Shown piece by piece: positions 10,814-21,275 of a stretch of DNA of 64,000 nucleotides (position 1 is its first letter; every line of letters starts with the position of its first letter). The stretch is from Chlorella sorokiniana. Taxonomy: Eukaryota > Chlorophyta > Trebouxiophyceae > Chlorellales > Chlorellaceae. A program made the position numbers and the translations under genes. The notes under the pieces were generated by a model. The model had not been told where the DNA came from, did not search any database, and saw only the letters and a list, made by a program, of their open reading frames with translations. The stretch covers positions 1,860,001 to 1,924,000 of the forward strand of contig CP084609.1 of the NCBI GenBank assembly GCA_025917655.1. Reading direction: 5' to 3'.

Positions 10814-13800
10814 ATGAGCATGAAGATGATCAGCACCGCCACCATTGGCTTCCCTCGCACGGGTGAGCATGCTTGTGGGGGTCGGCATGCCGCGCTTCTG
10901 TCTGATCGCTGCCCTGCAAGCCGGTGCGGCTGTGCTGCGGTGCCTTTCAGCAGAGCCCCGCCCCAGCCGAGGCACCTGCGGCCGCTCACAAACCTTGAGC
11001 AGCGCTGCACACACCAGTCGCCGCTGCTTCCCCTGGTCGCGCTCGCCCCAGCCTCTCGATCAGCCATTGCATCAGCACCCTCTCATCACGATGGTACATG
11101 CCCTGACTGTCCCTTCTCCAGGCCCCCGCCGCGAGATGAAGAAGGCCCTGGAGGAGTACTGGTCTGGCGCAATTGACGGCGCCACCCTGCTGGCCACCGC
11201 CGCCGCAGTGGACGACGGCGCGTGGCGTGCGCAGGCCGCAGCCGGCATCGACCTCATCGGCCTGGACTCCACCCTCTACGACCAGGTGTGTGTGCGCTGT
11301 TTTGAAAGGCCTGCTCAATGGGCAGCGGCTCCTGGCTGCCTGGCACTGCCTGCGGGGCATTTCCTGCCGCCGTCTTTTGGTCTGTCCACCGCCTCTGCCA
11401 TGCACAGCCGTGCACCCTTGTGGGCCTTGAACCCAGCACTCACAGTCTCTCCCCGCCACGGCTTCTGGCGCAGGTCCTGGATGCCACCTTTCAGCTGGGC
11501 CTCATCCCGGAGCGCTTCCAGGTGGGGGCCGCACAGCCCGGCTCTGCACTATTGCGACTACCTGCACCCTGCTGCCTGCCACCCACCCAGAGGACGGCTT
11601 GCACTGGCCAGCCAGCCCCTTCCTGGGTTCGGCTTACCATGCCAAAAGAAAAACATGCTGAGCAGTTTGGGACCGGGGCATCCCGCGGCGTCTCCTGTGC
11701 TTGACCACCCCGCCTCCGCCCCGCTCCCGCCCCTCTCCGCAGGCCCTGGAGCGCCGCTGCGCGCCGCGCGCCGCCCGCTGCGGCCGCCGACCCGGGCGCC
11801 GCGCTCGCCGCCCGCCTGCCCCTGTACTTTGCGCTGGCGCGCGGCGCCGAGGGCGCGCCCGCCTGCGACATGAGCAAGTACTTTGACTCCAACTACCACT
11901 TCATCGCCCCAGAGCTGGGCCCCGACTCCGGTGGGTGGCTGGCGTGCGGCTGTCTAGCAGGGAGGGGGGTGGCTGCTCTTTTCAGTTTTGAGGAGTGCTG
12001 CCGTTCAAACAGGGCCTATCAGTCTGGAGAACCATTGTATTGGGGCCCTCTGTCTGGTGCCGGAAGTGAGTGCCTTGCTGCACATCCGTTCCAGGCTCGC
12101 CGCCTCATCAGCCCTGATCCCCCGCCTTCCCCCTCCCTGCAACCCACAGAGCCCCGCCCGATTGGTCCATGCTGCTGGACCGGGTGGCGCGCGGCCAGGC
12201 GGCCGTGGGGCGCGACCGCGCCGTGCCTATGGTCGTGGGTGGGCCTCCCCGCCTCCCCTCCGCCCTCAACCTGTGCTTCGTCCCCTCCGTACCCAACCTG
12301 TGCTCGTGCTCATAGCAAACCCAGCCTAATGCCGCTGGGCCACCCCCTTCTCGCTGTCCTATGCCTGCTGCGGCGCCTGCCCCTGGTTCCAGACTCTGAA
12401 CGCCTTCCTCCCCTCCTGCCCCAGCCCCAGCCCCTGCCCCTCTCCCTTCCCCTCCCACCGCGCAGGCCCCCTCACCCTGCTGGGCCTGGCCCGCGGCACC
12501 TTTGACCGCGCCGCCCTGCTGGCCCGCCTGGCCCCGCGTACGCGCAGCTGCTGCGCCAGCTGGGCGGCATGGGTGTGCCCGAGGTGCAGGTGAGGCCCTC
12601 CTGTGGGCACGTCAGGCCTGCCCCGCCCTTCAGCAGTCCCTTGGCACTGCTCTGCTGCGTTGCTCGCCTGCCTGGCCAGCAAGCCTCTGGGCCGCCTGGC
12701 TGGCAGTGCAGGGCTGGGCAGCGGGAAGGGTCCATGCGTGCTTCAGCCACACTCAGGGCTCCAGTCTCAGCAGATTGCGGCTTCCCGCCCCGCCCCAGCT
12801 CGTTGCTGCCGCGCTTGGCTCGCCCGCCCGCTCGCTCGCTCGCTCACACTGCTGTGTTTTCGGCAGCGCTGTGCATGCTGTGCTCTGGCAGCGCTGTGCG
12901 TGCTCGCAAGCCTGGCGATTGGTGTTTGGCCGACCGGAAGGCGCCCTCTGTTCCACAAGGGGATTAAGTTGGTTCGACTCCAACAGCACCTCTCAACGCC
13001 CAGTGCACACTTGCGACGCCGCCGCCTTCATTGCCGCCCACAGCCGCGCTGCAGCCGTCAGCCACGTCAGTCGGTCTCTTGTGGCAGTCTCTCCCGGCAA
13101 CCATTGGGTTCGGGGCTGGTGCACGCTGCCTTGCGGGAAATTGTTCAAGAGAGGGAACACAGGGTTAGGAGGCGGATCAGAGCCAATGAGGATGGGAAGA
13201 CAATAGAGGCAGTAGCCAGCAGGGAGAAGCGGAGCAGACGGGATTGACCAGCTGCGTGTGGGATGTGCTAGGTTCGTCCTCTCAGGCTGACTCCCGGGGG
13301 TCGGTGGTGGATGGCGGCCCATGCAGGTGCACGAGCCCATCCTCACCCTCACCGGGTCAGAGGCTCTGAAGGAGGAGGCGGGCGCCTGCTATGCGTGCCT
13401 GGCGGCGGAGGGGGTGCCCCTCAACGTGGTCGTGCCGTATGACGACGTGCCAGGTCAGCGCCCGCGCAGCACGCCTGCTTGCTTGCTCACGCTGCCAGCA
13501 TGAATCACGTTGCTATCCTGTTGCCTCCCTCATCCTGCATGCCGGCTGTTTGCGGTGTCCATGCGTCGGACCTTGAGGCTGGCCCGCCCCCGCATGCCCT
13601 CGCTGCTGCGTGCGTAGCTGCCGCCGTGCCCGCTCGCCTCCCCGCTTCCCGCGCCACACGCCCTTTGCGTTGCATGCCAAGAATGGTGTGCCTGCTGCAG
13701 AGGCGACGTACCAGTGGCTGGTGGAGCTGCCGGTGGCCGCCGTGTCCCTGGACTTCCTGGGGTGCCAGGTCAGCGCCGCCAGCCGGGTGCCGCTGCGCCA

Positions 13801-16800
13801 CCGCCGCCAGCCCCGCCGGGCTCTGCTGTGCAGGGCGGGCAACGATCTGCAAACATCCAAGGCTCCTTCCCCAGCAGCGAGGAGCCCCGTCAGCAACATT
13901 TGGTGCTGACCGTTGCGTCGATGGTGCGCTGCCGCTGCTGCCGCAGGCGCCGACTACGGCAGCCAGACTGCCCAGCTGGTGGCCAGGCACGGCTTCCCGC
14001 AGGTCGGTTGCGGGCTGGCAGGGGCGCAGCGGCTGACGGCAGCACCCATCAACGGCTGCTCCTCTGCGCTTCCTCTTGTAGCCGCCACCGGCAGCAGCCT
14101 CCTGCCTTCCTTCTGCGGCTGCCATCCCCGCCCGCCCGCCCTGCCCCCTACCTCCGCAGAACAAGCGCCTGGGCGCCGGCGTGATTGACGGGCGAGGCAT
14201 CTGGGCCGACGACGGCCTGGCGGCGCGCCTGGTGGCTGCGCTGCGCAGCCGCTTGGGCCCCCAACAGCGCATCAGCGTGCAGGTATGTGTATGTGTGTGT
14301 TTAAGGGGGGGGCACTCGGGCTCTTGCCCAGTTGGCACGGCCAGCTGGCTGCTGAGCCGGCTTTCCTTCCCGGCTCGCGCCTTGCGCCTTTTCCAGAAGC
14401 ATGCAGCCCGGGCATTGGTGCTGCCTAGCCTCCAGCCACGCACAGCATCGCCCGCCCACGCTTCATGCATCCACTCGGCAGCGCCATCAGATGCCATCTT
14501 CCGCTCACCTCCCTGCCGCAGACCTCCACCTCGCTCCAGCACGTGCCCTACGATCTTGCGCTGGAGCCGGCCCCTCCCGCGGGCCTCGCCCGCCCCCTGG
14601 CCTTCGCCCTGCAGAAGCTGGGGGAGGTGGTCGCCGCCGCTGCCGCGGCGGCGGCGGCCCAGGGCGGGGACGAGGCTCTGGAGCTGGCCAGCTTCACTGG
14701 AGCCCCCAGGCTGCCAGCCTGGAGCTGGGGGCGGAGGCCTTCAGCCGCGCTGCGCCCTACGCTGAGCGCAGGTGGGGCACCGGTGTGCTGGGTGCAGTTG
14801 TGTGGATGGGGCGGGGCGGCACCTGCAGCAGCCGCCCAGGCAGGGCGCCGGCGGGTGTGTGGCTTCCGGGGTTGGCAGCGATGGAAGTGCGAGCTGTGCC
14901 TCCGCAGCGTGAAACTGGGGAGAGTCCCTGTGCTGCCCACCACACTTTCCTTCTTCCGACATGCTTCTGGCCCACACTGAGCCACCCCCCACCCGCACCT
15001 TCCCCTACAGGCCCCGCCAGGTGCAGTACCCGCCCTTCCCCACCACCACCATCGGCTCATTCCCGCAGACCCCCGCCATCCGCCGCGCGCGCCTGGCGTA
15101 CAAGAAGGGACGCATCAGGTGGGGCCAGGCTGGGTGCCAGCTGGCTTCAGCTGGCAGGGCTCGGTCTCCGCCGCTCGCGTGCCTGTCGCGTTTGGCAGCT
15201 GGCAGGTCTGCGGGTGCAGCGGGCGGGCCTGCCGAGACGTCGAGCATGCCCGAGGCAGGCACATGTTCATGCACAATGTATCGCCTTGTACCGCAGTGAG
15301 GAGCAGTACCGTGAGCGCATGGCCTCTGAGATCGGCTACTGCGTGGGCATCCAGGTGCGCGGCAGCTGCGGGGAGCCACCCGCCCAGGAAACAGATGGAC
15401 GGGGGGCCGGCGGCGTAGCCCATTCTGTCTTCTGCCTGCAGCTGCATGCGTCAACCTAACCTGATGGGAGGGCACGAGGCCGGTTGGGCTGCCTCACTCA
15501 GCTCCATGGCCGCGCTGCTGCAGCCATGTATCTGCCGCAGCCGTTGATGTTGCTGCACCTGCCTTTGCTCTTCTCCCGCCGCCGCAGGAGGCACTGGGGC
15601 TGGATGTGCTGGTGCACGGCGAGCCGGAGCGCTCCGACATGGTGGGCCCGCACGCATCACGCCGCACCGCGCTGCCTGCGCTGCTGGTGCTGCCGTGCTG
15701 CTGCCGCCCTCGGGACGGAGCAAAGGGCCGCGGGATCCTGGCTCCAGGCACCACCCTCGGCCTCCAACACCACCAGCGCCCCCCCGCACACACCCACCCA
15801 CACACACACCCACACACACACACATGCCGTCGCCGCAGGTGGAGTACTTTGGGCTGAAGCTGGCGGGCATGTGGTTCTCAGGTGAGCCTGCGGCTGGCTG
15901 CGCTGTGAAAGAAATCGCAATGCCATGGGGGCCAGGGAAGATGTTTGGGGCCGCAAGAAGCTGCGAAGGGAAGTGGAAGTAGCGCCGCCCACCCACCCCG
16001 CTCCGACCCTCGGCTCCTCCCCATCCCCTGCCTGCCCTTGCCCGCCCGGCTGCCTGCAGAGCACGGCTGGGTGCAGAGCTACGGCTCCCGCTACACCCGC
16101 CCCCAGTCATCACCGGCGACATCTCCCGCACCCAGGTATGCCCGCTCGGCTGCCCGAACGCCGCTCCGCGCACGGCATGCTGGCTGCCCCCGCCGCCGTG
16201 CCTGAGACCGAGCAAGTGGGCGGTGCTTGGCTGGCGTCCCGGCTCGCTGCGACGCCAGAAGCAGCTGGGGCGACCTGGGCTCTGCGCAGCGCCTAGCTGT
16301 GGCGCGAGGTGTTTCCACGGGCGCCCTGCTGGGCTGCCAGCTGGCTGGGCGTCTTGCTGCCTGCCCTACACCCTCCGATGTGCCCCCCCCAGTCCATGAC
16401 TGTGCACGAGTTTGAGCTGGCCCAGGCCCTGACCTCCAAGCCCATGAAGGGCATGCTGACGGGTGGGCACAGCCCCTGCTTGGCAGAGCGTGTCAAGGAG
16501 AGGGCGGGGAAGGCTGCCGTGGAGGCGACCTGGCGCTGAGCTGGATTGCGGCGCCACCTGTCGTGGCCCCCCGTGGCTCTTGGGCTCCCTGAGTGGAGGC
16601 ACTTTGACCCGTCGCATGCTCATCCCGTGCTGCTCTCCGTGCGCCCTCCCGGCCGCTCACTCCCGCAGGCCCCGTGACGATCCTGCAGTGGAGCTTCCCG
16701 CGCCGCGACGCCGCCCGCCGCCTGCAGGCGGAGCAGCTGGCGCTGGCGCTGCGGGGAGAGGTGGCGGACCTGGCCGCCGCCGGCTGCCGCGTGCTGCAGG

Positions 16801-18710
16801 CGAGGCCCGGCTGCCCGCCGCCGACGTGTGGCGGGTCAAGGGGGTGCTTGAGGCCCGCCTGGGCACCCCCTCCCTATTGCTTGCGTCCTCCCACAAGAGG
16901 CCTGCCAGCCGCCTCACGTGTATCCCCCGCTGAGGGTCCTTGCATTCCCTCCTCACACCCCGCACTGCTCTATCGCTCACCGATCTCAGTCGGCGCTCCC
17001 GTGCCCCGCCTTGCTGACAGGTGGACGAGCCCGCCCTGCGCGAGGGCCTGCCCCTCAAGGCCTCCCGCCACGCCGCCTACCTGGACTGGGCGGTGGGCGC
17101 CTTCCGCCTGGCCACCGCCGCCGCGCGCCGGAGGTGCAGGTGCGGCAGAGGCGGCTGGGGCTGGGGCTAACTGGCTGGGGTCTCTCGCAGGCTTTCCTGC
17201 AGCGGCGGCGCGGCTGCTGTGATTGCAGGCGGTTGCGCCGGGGAAGTGTTGGGCTTGGCACGCGCGCACGTGTTGCCTGGCTCCCAACCGATGTCGTCTC
17301 TGCCCCCCCCACACACACCCACACCCACACCCACACACACACACTCCCCCCAACCCTCCCCCCACACAGGTGGTGACCCACCTCTGCTACAGCGACTTTG
17401 GGAGATCATGCCGGCCATCAAGGCCATGGACGGTGAGCGGATGCAAACAGAGGGCGCTCGCTGCGTCGCTGCGCCGATGGCTGCTGCCGAGCGTGCGAAG
17501 CGTGCGGCCCCGCCCCTCCCGCTCGCTTCCTTGCTGCTGCATTGTGAGCCCAGCTTCGCTCCGCCTGAGAACAACATTGCCTCGGGCTGCTCTTTGCTGC
17601 CCGTTCCGCCCTGCCCCCGCGCAGCTGACGTGCTGACCATTGAGAACAGCCGCTCTGACGATGCCATGGTGGCAGCGCTGGCGGCCTCTGGTGCGGCCTG
17701 CTGCACCCGCCGCTCCTTCCTTGAAGTTTGTGCTGAAGACCCCACTTTCCACCCTGCCCCGCGCCCTGCCTCTGGCCGCCCGTGCAGCTGCCAACGCATG
17801 CTTCAGCCAAGCTTGCACGCAGCCCCTGCACATCCCTGCGATCCCTTCCTTAAAACGGAAACGGAACCTCTCCTCCTCCTCTCAACAGCCAACGCCCCTT
17901 CTGCAACCCCACCCCCAGGCTTCGGCGCCGATGTGGGCCCCGGTGTGTACGACGTGCACTCCCCGTGGTGCCCTCCGTGGAATGGCTGGCCGACCGCATC
18001 CGCGCCTTCCTGCAGGCGAGGCACCCCAGTTGCCACAACTTACGCCGCAATGGCCCCACCGCCGCCCTCCGTGGCAGCCCACCAAATTGCCGCGGCGTCG
18101 CAGGCGGTGCAGGGCGTTGCCGGGGGCGTTGCAGCCGGCGCAGAAGTCGCGGCTTGAATCAAAGACTGCAGCCAGCATGCGCCGCTGCCCGCCCTGCCCC
18201 AGTGGTGGGGCCCCAGTGCTGAGCCTGCCTGCTGTGCGCTGTGGTCGCCCGCTGTGCAGGCGGGCCTGTTGGGCGGCGACGCCACCCGCATCCACGTCAA
18301 CCCCGACTGCGGCCTGAAGACGCGCAAGTGAGGCGTAGGGGGTTGGGGGGCTGTCGCTTGGCTGTTTCTATCCTCTGCTGCTGGCCCCCCTGCCGTGCTG
18401 CTGCAAGCCACCTCTGGCGGAGCGAAATGGGGCGGGCATGCGCTGCGCTCCGCCGACCGCAGCGCTCACAGCGTGCCCTTCGTGGCTTCCGTCCAGGTGG
18501 GAGGAGGTGCTACCCGCCCTGCGCAACATGGTGGAGGCGGCCCGCCTGGTCCGCGCTGAGCTGGAGGCCGCCGACCCCGGGGTCAAGGCGACTGCCGGCG
18601 GGCCCAGCGCCGCAAAGGGGGACACCCCGTGGCGGGTGCTGCTCAGAATGGCTCCTGCGGCTGCCATGCCGCCTGAGCCCGCCCCCAAAGGAGGGCAGGC
18701 GGCCTGCTGA
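10814..18710 (+). CDS. METE: Cobalamin-independent methionine synthase
   Basis: The enzyme transfers a methyl group from 5-methyltetrahydrofolate-polyglutamate to homocysteine, with zinc. Twenty-four exons were inferred; the principal ones are 10814-10862, 11122-11285, 11474-11521, 11743-11930, 12150-12238, 12466-12589, 13327-13453, 13701-13768, 14160-14282, 14522-14771, 15011-15118, 15297-15354, 15588-15641, 15839-15881, 16060-16135, 16393-16462, 16669-16799, 17021-17139, 17370-17432, 17625-17690, 17919-18015, 18260-18327 and 18497-18710. Signatures include [103 protein letters not shown] and [12 protein letters not shown], in E. coli MetE order. The zinc-binding His, Cys and Glu segments are present. 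Two introns use GC donors (16800, 18016). About ten -1 breaks, all at G/C runs, look like consensus errors. If the gene is intact, the alga need not require vitamin B12 for methionine. Confidence 0.95.
12968..12984 (+). other. tRNA-like T-arm with a perfect B-box inside a METE intron
   Basis: A 5-bp stem (GTTGG/CCAAC) closes a 7-nt TTCGACT loop, and GGTTCGACTCC (12971-12981) matches the pol III B-box. It lies in the longest METE intron (12590-13326). A loose A-box-like stretch starts near 12913. No acceptor stem or anticodon arm could be drawn, so this is not called as a tRNA. It may be a tRNA-derived remnant or a chance match. Confidence 0.4.
15785..15826 (+). repeat. (CA)n-rich microsatellite before a METE acceptor
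   Basis: Interrupted CA and CCCA repeats end about 12 bp upstream of the acceptor of the exon starting at 15839. Confidence 0.8.
17307..17368 (+). repeat. (CA)n / C-rich tract before a METE acceptor
   Basis: Runs of CACACA and CCCACA extend to the acceptor of the exon starting at 17370. They seem to replace a T-rich polypyrimidine tract. Confidence 0.8.
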
Positions 18711-19652
18711 GCGGCATAAATGTGCAGCCGCATGGTGACAGCTGTACTTGCATGCCGCTGCACCCTGCTCTCTGCCAACGGTCGCCGCACACCTGCCAAG
18801 AGCACAAGCGCACCCACCGTCTATTGCATACCACCCGCTCCAAGACCCGCCCGCAGCACCTGCACCGTAGCGCAGCATTTTGACCTGCATCGATCTCGCT
18901 CCTTTCCTTTTGTGGGCCTCGCCCTTGGGGAATCCTGGGATTTATTGGGTGACAGCTGGCGGTTTCGCCATCTGCTGTTGCGTTTCATGCGACGCCCCTC
19001 CGTGGGGCGCGCCCCCTTGCAGCGCCTGTCGAGTGCCTGCCTGGACTTGCTTAGTGTTGTAAACGCCTTAGCGGATCACACGCCACGCAGGGTGGTAGGA
19101 GGATGAGGATGGAAACTTGCCCACAGTGTGAGTCGCCCTGCCGGTGGCTGCCGCTGCTGTGCGCTGACATCCCCAGCAGGAAAGATGCGGTGGGCTGTGC
19201 AAGCGGGTTGCAAGCGAAGCAGTCGCAGGCCACAGCCAGAGCCACGGAGCCAAATGAGCTGATTTGATATGCGGCGCAGGCTAGCAGCCGCTCAGTGCGC
19301 CGCACCTTGCCAGCTGGAGGGCCCCCAAACACAACTCTCCCCCATCATGATGCATTCCACAGCACCCAGCCGCACCGCTGCCATCCTGCATCACATCCTC
19401 CGTGCTGTGGGCCCCTCAGTGGACCCTGGCACATTGACTTGCATGCAGCGGTGTGGCCATCCCTGCCGGCGTGCTTCTGGGCGTGCCTCCCCACGCAGCC
19501 GCCACACTGCCTGCCTATCACCCTTGCTGGCCTTTTCAAGCATGAGTTGCAAGTGGCAGTCATGGCGGCAGAGGAACCAGCTGCAGGCACCGGAAGCTCA
19601 GGGCAGACTTGCGGAGGTTCCCTTGCTGGACGGCTGCCCGTGGGATGCGCGC
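18711..19652. other. Convergent intergenic region between METE and PAM68
   Basis: This 942-bp gap separates two convergent genes. A plus-strand TGTAA lies at 19058-19062, 348 bp after the METE stop. Open frames in the region show no family motif and no splice continuity. Confidence 0.5.
19058..19062 (+). terminator. Candidate METE poly(A) signal TGTAA
   Basis: This green-algal type poly(A) motif lies 348 bp downstream of the METE stop codon. It is placed by motif and position only. Confidence 0.45.
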
Positions 19653-20040
19653 TCAGCGGTCCCGCTTGAAGCGGTCCAGCAGCAGCGGCACGTTGCCCTG
19701 GAACTCCGTCCAGCCCAGCAGGCTTCCCTCGCGCCGCGGGTCCCAGCTCGCTGCCGGCCGGGGAGGGGGAGGAAGAGCCAGGGTGGGTTGGTAGGGCACG
19801 GGGCAGCAGGAGTCCACACACAAGCCGGCCTTCTCTCCATCCTTCACAGCAAAGCCGGCCCCTTGCGCACAACGAAGCAGCGCTGCAAGGTGCGCCCCCA
19901 CCGCTCATGATGCCGTAGCTGATGCCCAGCAGGCCGCCGCCAAAGGTAAGGGAGGAGGAGAGGTAGGCCACCCAGTTGGGCAGGTCCACGTCTTGCACCA
20001 CCTGCGGGGTGTGTGTGTGTGTGTGTGTGTGGGGTGGGGT

Positions 20041-20077
<37 letters not shown>

Positions 20078-20999
20078 GGGTGGAAAGCGGCAGGTGGGTG
20101 GGGGTGGGGGAGAGAGGCAGAGAGGTCAGACGAATCAGGGGAGGAAGCGCCCAGCTGGTGTGCCCAGGGCGGCAGCCTTGCAGCTAAGGAGGGGGCTGCC
20201 CGCACGCCTAAGGCATGACGTGCCCTTTCTCACACGACACAAGCAGTGTGGCACCGAGGTGAGGTTTTGCATCGTTTCATGCCCTCGGCCCACTGGCTGA
20301 AGTCCAGTCTGCGCCCAGCCGCCGCACCTTGAGCCAGTAGAAGAAGGGGAAGAGGAGGATGCCGCTGGCGACGGGGACGCCCATGAAGAGGATGACACGG
20401 CGCAGCATGCGGTTCGTGACCACTTCGGGCACAGCAGCGGCATTGCCGTACTCCACGGTTCGTCCGCCGCCGCCGCCGAGGTACATTTCCTCGCCGTCGT
20501 CGTCGCTCCGCTCGTCCGCCGCCCGGCCCGACGCGGCCGACCCCCTGCTGCCTGCTGCTGGCGCAGCGACGCCTCATACGCATCTTGCTCCGCCTGCAGC
20601 TGCTCCAAGGTCAGCTTGGGCGAGGGTCGCGACGACACTTTGCCCCGCTTGCTCTTCTGCAGGGAGAGTGAGAGGCCCATGTGGCACAGAAAAGGGAGCA
20701 GTGAGTTGATCGATCGAAGAGTGCGCGAGGGCAGGGCAGGGCAGGGCAAGGGGTGCGTGAGGGCGGGGCGGCTTGGAGGAGCAAGGCAGCTTGCAGATTT
20801 GACGTGCTCGTGCATGTGATCCCCGGAAACCACTGCTCGCCTTGATCTGCTTAGGCAGCTTCTGTCCTGAGCCACCGCTGAAGCCCCTCTCCTGTGCCTG
20901 CACTCGCAGGCATCGAGCGTGCCGCTGGCCCGCGGCAGGCGGTGCCGCCAGCGGCGAGCGGCAGGCAACGCTGCTGCTGCTGCTTGCAAGAGTTTGCAT
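19653..20999 (-). CDS. PAM68: PAM68-like photosystem II assembly factor (DUF3464)
   Basis: PAM68 is a thylakoid membrane protein needed for early photosystem II assembly around D1 and CP47; the cyanobacterial homologue is Sll0933. Exons in transcript order are 20841-20999, 20328-20656, 19902-20001 and 19653-19750. ATG 20999 opens a Ser/Ala/Arg-rich transit peptide. A basic linker LPKQIKKSKRGK follows, then RMLRRVILFMGVPVASGILL with FPFFYWLKV (first membrane segment), LPNWVAYLSSSLTFGGGLL (second segment) and GISYGIMSASWDPRREGSLL near the C-terminus. These match the plant PAM68 signature, including SASWDP. The first intron uses a GC donor (plus-strand position 20840). One -1 break at the run 20541-20545 needs one more base. 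The gene is divergent to the T-protein gene. Confidence 0.92.
20008..20074. repeat. (GT)n followed by an uninterrupted 34-base poly-G tract in a PAM68 intron
   Basis: A GT repeat (20010-20030) leads into GGGGTGGGGT and then 34 consecutive G (20041-20074). On the transcribed strand this is a C run followed by CA repeats ending at the acceptor of exon 19902-20001. It is the longest homopolymer in the window. Confidence 0.95.
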
Positions 21000-21275
21000 G
21001 GACGTGTACTGAACCCTCCTCAGCTGGAGCAGCTATCGAGCAATGCAGCTCGTGGTGCAAGCGTGAAAGAGCACAATGTTGTTGGAAGCAGCGGCCGGCA
21101 GCCTCCAGCCGTGTCTATTGTTTGTGCTGGAGTTGATTGTTATACAGGAATGATAAGGGAAAGCCCAAACAACAGGATAAAGCTGCATCGCTGCTGGGCA
21201 TGCTGGGCGTTTTTGGAGAGGCCCCTCTCTCTGACCGGGCCCCCAGGCACGCTCATTGACGTTCCCCTCGCAACA
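21000..21275. promoter_or_regulatory. Divergent 5' region shared by PAM68 and the glycine-cleavage T-protein
   Basis: Only 276 bp separate the two start codons. The central part (about 21110-21185) is AT-richer than its surroundings. No TATA box or other motif could be assigned with confidence. The arrangement suggests a bidirectional promoter. Confidence 0.6.

Noticed and set aside
12897-12988. A complete tRNA gene around the B-box
   Set aside because: Only five of seven acceptor pairs can form, and no D-arm or anticodon arm fits.
10814-18710. METE as a pseudogene
   Set aside because: The breaks are of the same type as in essential photosynthesis genes and leave all conserved segments intact.
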